Below are positions 30,330 to 41,318 of a stretch of 64,000 nt of DNA, in pieces (within the stretch, counting starts at the first letter, position 1; the number at the start of each line of letters is the position of its first letter). The stretch is from Prorocentrum cordatum (lineage: Eukaryota; Sar; Dinophyceae; Prorocentrales; Prorocentraceae): positions 16,001-80,000 of the forward strand of contig CAUYUJ010022057.1 of the NCBI GenBank assembly GCA_963575745.1. The letters are read 5' to 3'. The notes below the pieces were generated by a model, which was not told where the DNA came from, did no database searches, and saw nothing but the letters and a program-made list of their open reading frames with translations. The position numbers and the translations under genes are program-made.

Positions 30330-32680
30330 CGGCGCGTTGAAATGGCGGGGGACGAGAAGGCCGACGCAGGGGCAGCGCATCACCTGCTCAGCACTAGTTG
30401 GGGCAAGTTTGCCCAGATCGCTGCGCGGCATATCAGTGCTTGCACTGGGGGCGCAACAGATAACTCGGCAGCTTCTGGCGCCAAGTTGCACCGCGCTGGG
30501 TCAATGTTGAATCTCCTGTGCCAGACGATAGCGAAACATGTTTTATAGCTGATGGGTGGCAGCGGTTTTGGAATGGAGTCCAGCACCTCGGTCAGCTAAC
30601 AGCTCTCGATGATAGGACGGACCAAACCCAGGGCGCTACGCTAGCCGAGTTAGCTGTTTTTTGGGACCGCGACTACCCAGGGCTCGGTCTGAGCGCCAGG
30701 CTGGATAACTCGGTTAAGCAAGCTCGCAACACGTTGCGTTTGGAGTTTTTTTTTCCGGGAAAATGTTGAGCAGCTTCTCGGAGATATTGCGGATGACGTC
30801 TCAGTTGCAGTGAAAGGTGCATCGAAGGAAATCCAGGGCAGCTGGAGTGATTGGTGCAAGTCTGCTAGTATGGGGGGAGCGCGGAGCCTCCACAGGGCCG
30901 CGAAGGTCCGGAGTCTTGTTGCGCCTGCGTCTGTGCATGACCCTGAAGGCTCCAGTGCTGCCCCTCAGTCTTTTGCGCAGCATGAGCTGCAGTCGCAGGC
31001 TAAGCTCTGGCGAGCCACCGCCTCCCCACCAGTTGCCTGGAACCCCGATCGGTCCAGCTTTCCCCGTGCTGACCCTGGGGAGGCGAGGAAAGTCATCCAG
31101 AGTTTCTCGGAGACGACTGCCAGGTCCTTGGATCAGTTTCACCCGAGGCATTTCCTGCTGCTTGACGATGATGGCTTAGACTTGCTAGCTGGCTTGTGGC
31201 AGTGCTGCGAGGCGATCGGCCTCTGACCCAGAACAACTGTCATGGGTAGTAATGCGCATGCTGCCGAAGCCTTCCACTGGACACAGGCTAATCGTGCTCT
31301 ACGGCGGTGTGCACCGCATCTGGCAGAGGCTGCGGCGGCCTATGCTAGGTAAACTAATGGAGGAGGTGGAGCGTGGGCACTGGGGTGCTAGTCGGGGGAG
31401 GAGTTCCGTAGACTGCTGGGGCACAAGCGGCATGTGCTGAGGCGGATGTTGCCTCGAGCCGTTCAGTGTGCTCATTATCGCCGACTACACTAAGCATGAT
31501 GAGACCATCCCACTAGTCGAACTTCGGGATGCGCTTCTCGAGTTTCAAGTGCCCACTGCATTCTTGAAACTCGTCTTCAATGTATGGGGGGCTCCTCGAG
31601 TGCTGCGCCTCAGGCAACGCCACTCAGAAAGGGTCGCACATGCTAATTTCGGGTTGTCAGCAGGCGATTGCTTCAATGATACCAGCATCAAAGTGCATGC
31701 TGTCAAGGCTTTCGATGATTTTGTTGCTAGCCAGTCTTCTCTCGTTCGTTTCACATCGTACATCGATGATTCGGGAAGTCAGATATCCAGCTCCCAGAGA
31801 CAGAGCGCTGTGCAGGTTGTGGTCTCGGCAGGCCGTGCATTTTTATCACGCGAGTCAGCAGATGAATGCGGTAAAACATGATAAAGTTGCCGCCGTTGCC
31901 AGCGAGGTACCGCTTGCACGTGAAGCTGTGCGCGGCCTAGGGATCGAGCCTAAGGTTGCAACACAATCGGTCGCATATCTCGGTGCTGACGATAGTGCAG
32001 GTGCCAAGCGTTCAGCGGCTCGTGCGCGTGTCCAACAGCGGCCCCGTCTTTGGGGTATGCAAGTGCGAGTTAAAATGATTGACAGGTTTAATTCCAGAGC
32101 CCCCAACAAGGATGCCAATAAGGGTCTCCAGGTCCTTCGCACGGGCGTTGCGCCCGCCTCGTCGTATGGGTATGAGGTTTTTGGTTTCTCGGATGCTGAG
32201 CTCAACGCTGCGCGAAGGACCCAAGCTCGCAGAATGCCGCCGTCTCTTGGAGGAACCAGTGCGACGGCCAAACTTGTTTTGCATGGTGAGTGGGGCGCTC
32301 GAGCAGCAGTTGGTCCCGCTCTGCGGTGGTGCCGTATGCTTTGGAATGCCCAGGTCAGTCCCGCTCGTTCCCTGATCCCTTTCCAGGAGTTGCTTCAGCT
32401 CTGGGAGCAGGCCAAAGCCAGCGATGCTGGCGATTGGAAATCCAGCCGCGGCCCACTTGCTCGTGCAACCTTGTCGGCACGACGTGTTGGATGGAAAGTG
32501 GTGTCAGGAACGCAGAGGATCGACCATTGGGGCTGCATGGTAGATGTGAGAAAGACCCCACCTCGCCTCCTCCTTGATCTTCTCAGAGAGGGTCTGCAGA
32601 GAGAGAGAGGCGGAGTTTCGTTTTGCGAACAGGCTCGGGCACGCGCACGGTATGCGAGCCACTTTTGGCCTTGTCCGTAA
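30330..32680 (+). pseudogene. LINE 1 ORF2: reverse transcriptase domain, frameshifted
   Basis: Coding fragments in three frames follow in order. 30810-31226 contains ARSLDQFHPRHF, the segment before the palm domain. 31468-31881 contains GLSAGDCFNDTSIKVHAVKAF and the catalytic YIDD box (31759-31770). After a frameshift near 31860, the frame ending at 32680 reads GLGIEPKVATQSVAYLGAD and GLQVLRTGVAPASSYGYEVF, the thumb and connection region. The region 31227-31467 is heavily damaged. This matches dinoflagellate non-LTR polymerases, and it cannot encode a working enzyme. Confidence 0.75.
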
Positions 32681-34268
32681 TTGTTCGTGCACGCGCAATA
32701 AGAAGCACATTCGCCGGCAGTAGTTCCCTTTTATATCGTGCGCCACGGGTGCGACTTGGACCGAGGCGCGCGCGTGCGATGTTGGATGCCTCACTGACGG
32801 CATGTGCACGCGTGGACAGCGCGACACGTTGCGCCATAGACTATACACCTGCACGCGCCCTGAGGTTTTGGAGGCCCGACAGTCCCTTGAGATCCCGTCG
32901 GATTTTTTTGAGGGGGGGGGGGGAGGCGCACAGTGATGATCCTGTTTTCACTCGTGGCTTGTTTACGTTCTTGGATAGTGATGTGCCCCCTCCAGCCTCC
33001 CATGCCGACTGTGAGATCCTAGACGGCGCAGGACTTGATTTGAATATGCAGCCTGAGGATCTTGCGCAGCTTGCAGGAGATGCGGTGGATCTCGAGATGG
33101 CGTCCGACGGCAGTTGCACGAAGCAGGCCCTCCGATGTCTCCATCGTGCCTCGTGGGCGATCGCCATCATGGAGCCAGGCAGCGAGTCTCTCCTTGCCAT
33201 CTTGCGGGGCATCGTTCCTGGAGGACTGCCCCAAACCCCTGCGATGGCCGAACATGCGGGGGCGGCCTTGGTCGGGCAGGTTGCGGATCGGCCCGCCTCT
33301 CTGGCTCTCGATTGTAAAGCTGTGATTTGTCAGACCCAGAGGCCGCTCTGGAAACAGTTTATGGGCTCCAATAGACATGCTGGTGCGAGGCGGTTCGCCC
33401 ATGAGCTAGCAGGCGCGGAATAGCTGTCGACCTTCCATGTAAAGGCTCATCGAGAGCTGTCTGCCCTTGAAGAGTTGGAAGGAGATGATCGTAGGTTTGG
33501 ACTTGCGAATCGCGCCGTGGACGGGCATGCCAAGAAGGCCCTTGTGGGCCACCCTCGGCCCTTGCCCGCGTTTTTGGGCCAAGTTGGGTTGTATCAAAAC
33601 CGAGCCAGCGTTATTGTTGAGCTTGCTTCCGAAGTTTCGCCCTTCTTCAAGAATGAGGTGCGTTGGAAGCGAGCGGCTTTTACCACCTAGGGCGAAGTCG
33701 CCAGCAGAAGACTTGGCATCTCTGGAGGAAGAATGAACTAGGAGTGCAGTGTCGTTATTGTTGGGTGGTGTGCGATCGACCCGACAGGCCCATGTTAGGT
33801 TGCAAGGGCCCGCCTCCTGCTCTCCTGAAGCTGCTGCGTGATCCCCTCGGGCATCAGGTCGTCGCCGTGTCGGGCTCGGTTCTTGAGACGCCTCGGTCGG
33901 CTGTCGTCCTGGGCCCCTGCCGTGAGCAGCAGATTCTGCGTTTAAAATGCGGGGGCTGGACACAGGGGAGGGCCGCGAAGCTCGCTGAGGCCTGCGGTAA
34001 ACCGTCGCGTAAGGGATTGGATGTCCTGAGCCGTTTTCGGCGCGGGCGTGGCCCCATCCCCAAAGTGAGAGCTGTGCTTGAGAAGGTCTTGCCTGTATCT
34101 CAGCTCAATGTTGCAAGAGAGGCGGACGATAAGCCCGAGATGTGTGTTACCTCAGTCCCGCGAGCGTTTTCGGACTCTCCCTCGGCCCCCGCTGTCGAGC
34201 AGCGAATGGCCGCTCTTGTCGCAAGGATTAAAACTAAAGAAGAGGCAAGAGCCTCCAGGGCAGTTTAA
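32681..34268 (+). pseudogene. LINE 1 ORF2: RNase H and C-terminal zinc-binding tail
   Basis: The frame from about 32920 to 33690 has MASDGSC (first Asp), MAEHAG (Glu) and ALDCKAV (Asp), then TAG 33421-33423, then FHVKAHREL and ANRAVDGHAKKAL, the last RNase H motif. A +1/-1 shift near 33690 leads to 33663-34268. There QCRYC (Cys pair) and GHQVVAVSG are followed by CGGWTQGRAAKL, the zinc-binding end found in these elements. The stop at 34266-34268 probably ends ORF2. A short 3' end of about 65 bp precedes the TCC tract. Confidence 0.75.
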
Positions 34269-34333
34269 CTCGGGTCGATCCCCCCATGCGTTTGGTGCTG
34301 TCACCTCCCGAACTTTCAAGGCGCTGTCCATCC

Positions 34334-34890
34334 ATCCATCCTCCTCCTCCTCCTCCTCCTCCTCGTTCCTCCTCCTCCTCCTCCTCCTCCTCGCTTTTCC
34401 TCCTCCTCCTCCTTGCTCCTCGCTCCTCGTTCCTCCTCCTCCCCGTCCTCCTCCTCCTCGCTTTTCCTCCTCCTCCTCCTCCTCCTCCTCCTCCTCCTCC
34501 TCGCTCCTCGCTCCTCGCTCCTCGCTCCTCTTCCTCCTCCTCCGCCTCCTCCTTTTTCTCCTCCTCCTCTCCTCTTCCTCCTCTCCTCCTCCTCGCTCCT
34601 CCTCTCCTCCTCCTCCTCCTCCTCCTCCTCTCCTCCGCTCTCTCCTCCTCCTCCTCCTCTCCTCGCTTCTCCTCGCTTCTCCTCTCCTTTTCCTCCTCTT
34701 CGCTCCTCGCTCCCTCCTCCTCCTTTCCCCCCTCCTCCTCCTCCTCCTCCTCCTCCTCTCCTCCTCCTCCTCTCCTCCTCCTCCTCCTCCTCCTCGTTCC
34801 TCCTCCTCCTCCTCCTCCTCCTCCTCCTCCTTTTCCTTCTCCTCCTCCTCCTCCTCCTCCTCCTCCTCCATCTCCTCCTCGCCCTCCCCT
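34334..34890. repeat. TCC/TCG tract after LINE 1
   Basis: More than 500 bp of TCC with GCTCC/TTCC interruptions. With the tract at 27600-27843 it brackets LINE 1. Confidence 0.93.
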
Positions 34891-35229
34891 CCTCGGGTCG
34901 CCTGCGGCCCCGGGGGAAACCGTCCAGGCCCAGCGTGCAACATTTCTTCAGCCAAATTGTCTTAGGCACAAACATAATGCCATAAACATGAGCCGTCGGG
35001 GCGCCGCGCGGATTTCTTGGATCTGCGCCGGGGCCCTTTTGCGGCGCCTCTGGCGCCGCCCTTGGGGCCCTGCGCGCACCAAGGAGGGGGGTCCAGCGCG
35101 GATCCAAGAAATCCGCGCGAAGTGCCGTCTCGTCCGTCTTTCGGGCCCTCCTTCGGTCTCCGCCCGTCTTTGTGCCGAGCGTTCGGGTGTCAGCGCCTGA
35201 CCCATCACCCACGTCCAGATTAAAATCTG
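34891..35229. other. Spacer containing a foldback element
   Basis: GC-rich sequence; the only structure seen is the foldback at 35005-35120. Confidence 0.4.
35005..35120. mobile_element. Foldback element with GGATTTCTTGGATC ends
   Basis: The left end GCGCGGATTTCTTGGATCTG and the right end CGGATCCAAGAAATCCGCGC are inverted complements. The inside also folds back (GCGGCGCC against GGCGCCGC, and GGGGCCC against GGGGCCC across a short loop). A single isolated end, GCGCAGATCCAAGAAATCCG, lies at about 60309-60330. Confidence 0.78.
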
Positions 35230-35900
35230 ACAGTTTGTGTTTTTCCTCCTCCTCCTCCTCCTCCTCCTCCTCCTCCTCCTTGAGCCTCCTCCTCCTCCTC
35301 CTCCTCCTCCTCCTCCTCGTCCTCATCCTCCTCCTCCTCCTTGAGCCTCCTCCTCCTGCTCCTCCTCCTCCTCCTTGAGCCTCCTCCTCCTGCTCCTCCT
35401 CCTCCTCGCTTCTCCTCTTCGCTTCTTTGCTCAGCCGTGGCAGGCCCCGCCCCGCCCCCCCCCCGCAGGAAGCAGGCCGACACTCCCAAGAACGAGCCCA
35501 AGGAGGTGGCCTATCCGGTTTTGGGCGCCGCCCCCGCCGCGAGGACAGGCGGGCGGCCGTGCCCTCGACGGCGACGGCGGCGGCGACAGACGACGACCAC
35601 GACACGAGGAGGAGGAGGAGGAGGAGGAGGAGGAGGAGGAGGAGGAGGAGGCGAGGAGGAGGAGGAGGAGGAAGAGGAGGAGGAGGAGGAGAGAGGAGGA
35701 GGTGGAGGAGGAGGAGGAGGAGGAGGAGGAGAAGCGAGGAGGAACAGGAGGAGGAGGCGGAGGAGGAAGAATGAGAAGGAGGAGGAGGAGGACCGAAGAA
35801 AAGGGAACAAAGAGCGACGAGCGATGAGCGAGGAGGAGAAGTAGCGAGGAACGAGGAGCGAGGAGGGGGGAGCGAGGAAGAGGGCGAGGGAGGACGGGAA
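35230..35900. repeat. TCC tract facing a GGA tract
   Basis: TCC repeats with TTGAGCC interruptions at about 35244-35412, and GGA repeats at about 35607-35890. They are inverted with respect to each other, separated by GC-rich sequence. Confidence 0.9.
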
Positions 35901-35954
35901 GGGGGACGGAGGAATGGGCGGCGTTCAGACCAGGGCTCCGGCGATGCGTGCTTC

Positions 35955-36110
35955 GCAATATCAATGAACAAATTCATGATGATGGTGAACATGAGGATGA
36001 TGATGGCTATGATGATGACTATGATGATGGTGATGGTGATGCCGATGAGGACAGCGTTGCTGCTGATGATGCTGATGCGGCGGATGATGATGCGTCGCCA
36101 CTGCGGGTGG
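35955..36110 (+). repeat. GAT trinucleotide tract
   Basis: Short GAT-rich block. It continues into GCGTCGCCACTGCGGGTGGG, which resembles the GC-rich family at 47900 and 48975. Confidence 0.8.
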
Positions 36111-36234
36111 GTCCCGCAGCGGCGCGCCGAGCGCTGCGTGCTGCAAAGGCATGCAGTCGTCTTGCATCTGGCGTGCGCCAGATCCTGCCTGGTGGGATTT
36201 GCTTGACCCGTGGGCTTCCACGTCGGGATTTCGC

Positions 36235-36442
36235 AGAATATCGGGCCGGACGAAAGGGGGGGATTGGGAAAGGGGGGGTTACGAAATTTGCTGCATGCAG
36301 CTGGTTTCTGCCTCACCGATGGGCCCATTCCTCGATACATGGGCGCCTCCTGGCGCTGGGAGGCGCCGGGAAAACCAGCTACGAGAGCTGATTCTCAAAC
36401 CCCCCCTTTGCTATCCCCCCCTTTCGCCCGACCCGAGAATAC
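36235..36442. mobile_element. Inverted-repeat element with ~70-bp arms
   Basis: The left arm (about 36235-36308) reads GGACGAAAGGGGGGGATTGG, AAAGGGGGGGTT and CAGCTGGTTT. The right arm (about 36370-36442) is its inverted complement with scattered changes (AAAACCAGCT, AACCCCCCCTTTGC, CTTTCGCCCGACC). The centre contains GGCGCCTCCTGGCGCTGGGA, a small hairpin. No coding sequence. Confidence 0.8.
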
Positions 36443-36722
36443 CCTGACGCAGAAATATAGCGCGCTATACAGGCGGCCCGGATTAGTAGGTCGACCCTGC
36501 CAGATCAAGGGTACCCTCGTGTCCTGTGTCTCGCGACCCATGCCTCCTACACTCCAATGGCAATGTGGCATTCGGAAGGGTCTTGTGTCCTCTCGCGTGT
36601 CCTGTCCAATCGAGTCCGACTGTATGTGAGATGAACTTTGGGATCCTGAAGTCCCGGATCTTTGGTTCGATGGCTCTTGGCTCGGCCCGGCAGGACTCCT
36701 GCGTCTGCGAGTGCGCGTGGGG

Positions 36723-36850
36723 TTAAGTCGGGCGTGTTCCCCCACAGGGGGATTCTGGGCGAAAAACGAAAACAAAATACCCCAAACATACCCTCCAAAT
36801 ATCCCAAAACAGCCCGAAGATCCTCCCCAGACTATTGTTCCCTACCTAGG
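36723..36850 (-). mobile_element. MITE-2 copy d, truncated
   Basis: Begins TTAAGTCGGGCGTGTTCCCC with CACAGGGGG. It continues AAAACAAAATACCCC and TCCCCAGACTATTG as in copy b. The far end is not recognisable, so the element is broken or diverged past about 36850. Confidence 0.75.
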
Positions 36851-36959
36851 CTCTGCCTAGAAGGGTTCTTACTCGGTATTCTTAAAAGGGCCGGGCAGTG
36901 CAACTCGCCCCGGGCGGTTCCCCCAGCATCCGCTCCGCGGTTCCCCCAGTGACGCTCCT

Positions 36960-37040
36960 GTAGCTTAGCGTTGCTTATCACTCATATTAGCTTAGCTTAT
37001 TTCATCTCAGCTTAGCTTCATCTTAGCTTAGCTCAGCTTC
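36960..37040 (+). repeat. AGCTTAGC repeat
   Basis: Irregular AGCTTAGCTT/CATCTTAGC units, similar in character to 9230-9640. Confidence 0.75.
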
Positions 37041-37131
37041 ATGTAGTGTGTTGCTTTCCTGGATCCTCCAACTCCTAGGTAGGGCCGCACTGGGATAATT
37101 GGACTATTTTGGGATGTTCCCCCTGCAGATT

Positions 37132-37340
37132 TGGACGCCCGAGATGGGCACGGAAAGAATAGGTACGATGTCCAACAGCAGTTCCTGTTCATTCTGAACA
37201 GGATTCGCTGTCCACGCCGCCGAGGCCTGTGTCCACTCGAGACAGAAGGCCGCCTGCCCAACAGCGGCAGCTGTTGGCTTGGGACAACATTTGTTGCTGG
37301 GCATTGTACCCATTCTTTCGGTACCCATTTCGGGTGTCCA
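37132..37340. mobile_element. Inverted-repeat element with ~43-bp ends
   Basis: 209 bp beginning TGGACGCCCGAGATGGGCAC and ending GGTACCCATTTCGGGTGTCC then A. The arms match through GAAAGAAT and GGTAC to a CCA, with single-base differences. The interior also folds back (CCAACAGCAG against CGGCAGCTGTTGG). No coding sequence and no clear target duplication. Confidence 0.8.
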
Positions 37341-37519
37341 GAGCCTGGCCTCTCAGACGCCCTGGGTTGCCGCCGCTCGCCGCCTGATCCGCGGCTCCGC
37401 GCGCGCCCGCTGGTTAGTCGCGGCCGCAGCCCGACCGTGACCGCTCGCCGCTGGCGCCTCCGCCTGCGGTTGTAAAAAAAGGTGTCCAAAGCAGAGGGGC
37501 ACGCCCCGCTTCCGTGGGG

Positions 37520-38045
37520 CTGGAGGAGGAGGAGGAGGAGGAGGAGGAGGAGGAGGAGGAGAAGAAAGAGGAGGAGGAGGAGGAGAAAGAGGAGGAGGAG
37601 GAGGAAGGAGGAAGGGGAGGAGGAGGAGGAGGAAAAGGCGGCGGGCCCGCTCCGGCGCGGGGCGGCGGGGCAGGCGCAGGCCCCCCTGCGCGCCTGCCGG
37701 CACATCTCGGGAGGGGGGGGGCAGCGCACGGGCACGGGGAGTCGTCGGGTTCCCCAGGGCCTCCTCCTCTCCTCCTCCTCCTCCTCCCCTCCTCCTCCTC
37801 CTCCCTCTCCTCCTCCTCCTCCTCCTCCTCCTTCTCCTCCTCCTCGTCCTCGCTCCCTCCTCCGCCTCTCCTCCTCCTCCCGTCCTCGTCCTCCTCCTCC
37901 TCCTCCTCCTCCTCCTCCTCCTCCTCCTCCCTCCTCCTCCTCCTCCTCCTCCTCCCCTCCTCCTTTCCCCCCTCCTACTCTCCTCCTCCTCCCCGCCTCC
38001 CCTCCTCCCCCTCCTCCTCCTCCTCCTCCTCCTCCTCCTCCTCCA
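37520..38045. repeat. GGA tract then TCC tract, abutting the second LINE
   Basis: GGA repeats at about 37523-37645 and TCC repeats at about 37755-38045. The second LINE starts right after the TCC run. Confidence 0.92.
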
Positions 38046-38090
38046 GGTGGAGCGAGCTTCGCACTCAGGCCCCCCGCCCTTCCATGAGTA

Positions 38091-38900
38091 ATGAAGACGC
38101 ACCACTTGCTGATTGTGCTCTACGTCCTCGGCTGCGCAGTTTGTCCGCCGCGCGTGGCCAGCTTCACGTCTCTCAGAACCTTGCGTTGGGATCCTCTCAG
38201 TTTCAACCCGGTGGCTCGACAAGAGGAGGTGATCACTATGACTGCCAAGTCTTTCCACGTGAGCATCTTTGTTGGCACTCAGCAGCGCGCCAAGCCCGAC
38301 AACCCATTAGAGAAGAGGAAGATACATGGGGTTCTGCTCTTGGAAGCAGGATATGGGCGTGGACAGTACACCAATCGCTCGACGGGAATACCGATGACTT
38401 TGAGTTGCGGGCTGCGGGAGTCGCACATTGTTCGACATTGGATGCCGCCGCCGTCTCTCGCTGGTCGTGGGCTGGGAGTTCGCATCAAACGCCCTGGCAT
38501 GGATCTCGCTATGATCGGCGCGTACTTCCCCCCCCCCCCAGACCACGTGGAGATCAAGGTCGGCCAAACTACCTCGCCGCGGTCGCCAAGTTAGTCTCGT
38601 GGCTTCGAGGGGTCTTCGGCGAGCTTGCCCACCACTCTCGTGGGCTTCCTCTGCTTTGTCTTGATTTGAACGATGGGATTGGAGTCTCGAAGGTGGATGG
38701 GGCCTGGGTGTACAACAGCACTAATTCGGTGTCGGAGAAGCTTGCGTCTACAGAACATATTGCTGGGGGAGCTGGGGAGCTTGTTCGGGAACTTCTGGAT
38801 GAATTCGGATAGGTTCTTCTGGGATTTCGAGATAAGCCAGAGGACACATGGTTCGGCAATGATAGTTCTAGCAGCAGAGTCGACTACACTATTGGCCGAG
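38091..38900 (+). pseudogene. LINE 2: endonuclease domain, frameshifted
   Basis: The first part (frame of 38091) reads ITMTAKSFHVSIFVGTQQR, then NRSTGIPM, VRHWMPPPSLAGRGLGVRIK and IGAYFPP. These are the sheet-forming and YFPP segments of the dinoflagellate LINE endonuclease. A frameshift at the poly-C run (about 38527-38540) moves to the frame that reads LPLLCLDLNDGIG, then TAG 38810-38812, then EDTWFG...SSSRVDYTIG (about 38846-38893), equivalent to the SxxDY motif. No ORF1 was found upstream. Confidence 0.7.
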
Positions 38901-39805
38901 CGGCGGCCGCATATCTAGTGGTCTCGGGGGGGGGCCTGAAGAGTCTTATGGGAAGGCACCAGTTAATCCCCTCCCGGCACCCTCGCGATCCTGTTCCTCT
39001 TCATTGTAATTTCCGCTGGGTACCGCGCGAAGCGCTTCCTAGGGGCCGCATTAACTGGAACTTTGAGGCTATGAGACCCCTGGAGGCTCGAACAACCTTG
39101 CTGGAACGTGCGACTCAGGCTTTGGAAGATTGCAGTGATAATCTCAAGGGGGCGCTTCGGAGCGGCAAGCCAAATCTGTATTTCGACACTTTCACTAGGG
39201 TGCTGCAGGATCAGGCGGCAGGGGTTTTTGGAGGCGGTCTTACTAGCAGTTCTGATTCGCATCGCCGACGCGCTGAAGAGCGTCGTCGATTGCTGCAGCG
39301 CCGCATCGAGCTTCGCCAACGCCTGGCGGAGACAGGTGCTAACAAGGAGGAGGAGGAGGTGAAGGAGGCTTTGAGGATGCTGAGCAAAGAATGTTCGACT
39401 ATGAGGAGGAGGCAGTGCAGAAGTCGGAGGGAGACGGTCACCGATGAACTCGACGAAGCTTGGAGAGTTCGTAATTTGAAGGAGGCGAACCGCCGGATCA
39501 GACTACTTGCCTGCCGCGGCAGGGCCCCAAGAGGCCGCAACATTCGACATCTGCAAGGCGCCTCTCTCGCGGCTAATGAATGGATGTCGGTCTGGGCCCA
39601 GTCAGGCCCTCGAGGGGGCGCGATGGTGGAGGAGGTGGGCGAGTCCGAAGCTTTGCAGGAGGTGGGGGTGGAGGGGTACTACGGGGCCTCTTCGGTTGAG
39701 GCCAATGCGGATTTTGCTCCTATCTCCAGTTATCTTAGACGAGCACCAAGAGGAAGAGCATGCCCGCCCTGGGCCGCCCCAGCAAGGATTTGGCATGATC
39801 ACTGA
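38813..39805 (+). pseudogene. LINE 2: linker between endonuclease and polymerase
   Basis: The same frame as the C-terminal endonuclease continues unbroken to 39805. After HRDPVPLHCNFRW-like sequence (HPRDPVPL at about 38979) come charged helices with many Arg and Glu (about residues 90-210 of this part) and NLKEANRRIRLLACRGR. This is the usual linker in these elements. It shifts frame near 39700. Confidence 0.65.
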
Positions 39806-41318
39806 CCCGAAATTTGGTTTACGCCGGCAACTTTTAAGAGTTGGCGCTGATTTACCTCTCGACGCGGAGCGTCTCCAGACTGTTTTGGAGGAAGGATTGC
39901 AGCGCATTCGCTTCGCTCGCCGCTTCCCTCGGCTCTGGAATCGCAGTTTTGGATGTGCTTTGCCGAAGAGCTCGGCCCAGGGGCCCAAGGGGAAGAAGGC
40001 GATCCACCTGCTCGATCCACTGGGAAAAGCACGGCTTGCGGGCGCGATGCGTTGTCGTCACCCCGCGCCCCTCGGGCCCTGCGATTATGGTTTTTTAGGG
40101 GAAGGCGGAAAGAGGGCGCTATGATGGCCATTCAGATTATGCTCCATCGCCTCCGACTTGGAGGGCGCAGTGCTTCTTGGTCCAACAAGGGTCTCAGCAA
40201 CGCCTTTCCTTCCACTTCGTGGGTTTTTTTTTGGGGGGGGGTGAGGCAATGCTGCACTTTCAGATCCAGATGATCAGCACAGTGGGCGCTGCCGCTTCCG
40301 CTGTGCGACCGTTGTGCTACCGACTCGTGATAGGCCCCTTGTTGTACGCCCACGCTGCGGGGCATTGATGGGCGATCCTTATGCGGTTGAGGGTTTTGGC
40401 AGAGCTTATGACTATCCAGTAGATGAGCGGAGGGAGGAGATGAGGGAGACCATGGGAATGGAAGAGTTTTTAGGAGTGGAGTGTCCTATAGGAGGGATTG
40501 GAGAGGTGGGTCTCAGTCTTACTAACTATGCCGACGACCTCACTAAGCTGCGCATCGCAGGAGGTGGGGACATTGTTTTGATAGGCGCAGGTCTCTCGGA
40601 GCTCGCAGCAGCAAATGCGTACTCCAATATTGCGCTGGGTGAAGCTCTGGCCGAGGGAGGGTGGGCGCAAAACAGTACTAAGCAGACCACAATTGTCTCG
40701 CTCGTCGGCCAGGGCTCGGTCGCTGCCAATCAAAGCTTAAGGAGCTCATATGGTCTTTTCGCTGGCGGGGTCGCGCCAGCTATGGGGGCATTGGGTGGGC
40801 AGATTCTTGGGGCGGGGTCTATCGCGGCGAAAGTTACTAAGCGCATATCGGCCTTACAGGCTGCTTCTCATTATCTTGTCAAGTTTTGGTCAACGGCAGA
40901 TGTGGCCTTTCGGCCCCGCCAGTCAGTTCTCATGGGGGTTCAGAATGCTGGGGCATCTAACTCGGAGGCCTACTTAGTTACGGACGCACCGTGTAAGCGT
41001 ATTGATACAGTGTTTATTAAGTGTAGTAGAGTTGCTATGAAAGGTGGCGCTAGCTGGGACGCAGAAGTACATGGGCACAGTTTGTCTACTGAACGGGTTT
41101 TTCGGCGCTGGAGACTTACCCCAGCTTTCCTGGAACTTCGGGTCAGACGTTTGAATTGGAGCGCGCAGTGTATTCGAATTCCCCGTCGGCACGTGCAGAA
41201 TATGACTGCTCTGTTCGCCGAACTCCCGACAGATGGAAGGGCTCAGTTCGACGATATGGGCCGTCTCGCTGCTCGCGCTAATCCTTGGGCGAGGCTTTTT
41301 TTTTTCATCGGGCGTTGA
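39690..41318 (+). pseudogene. LINE 2: reverse transcriptase domain
   Basis: Frame 39507-40124 gives FPRLWNRSFGCALPKSSAQG and KKAIHLLDPLGKARLAGAMR, the fingers region. 40125-40240 in another frame gives SASWSNKGLSNAFPSTSW, the segment where the first catalytic Asp (as in D-x-x-NAF) would sit; here it is not Asp. The frame 40314-41318 holds SLTNYADDLTKL with the catalytic YADD box at 40527-40538. GGWAQNSTKQT and a long thumb/connection region follow. Several frame changes make it non-functional. Confidence 0.75.

Noticed and set aside
34316-36340. Open frame of 674 codons on the opposite strand
   Set aside because: Reads the TCC and GGA tracts as Glu/Arg/Gly and Ser runs, with no ordinary protein segment.
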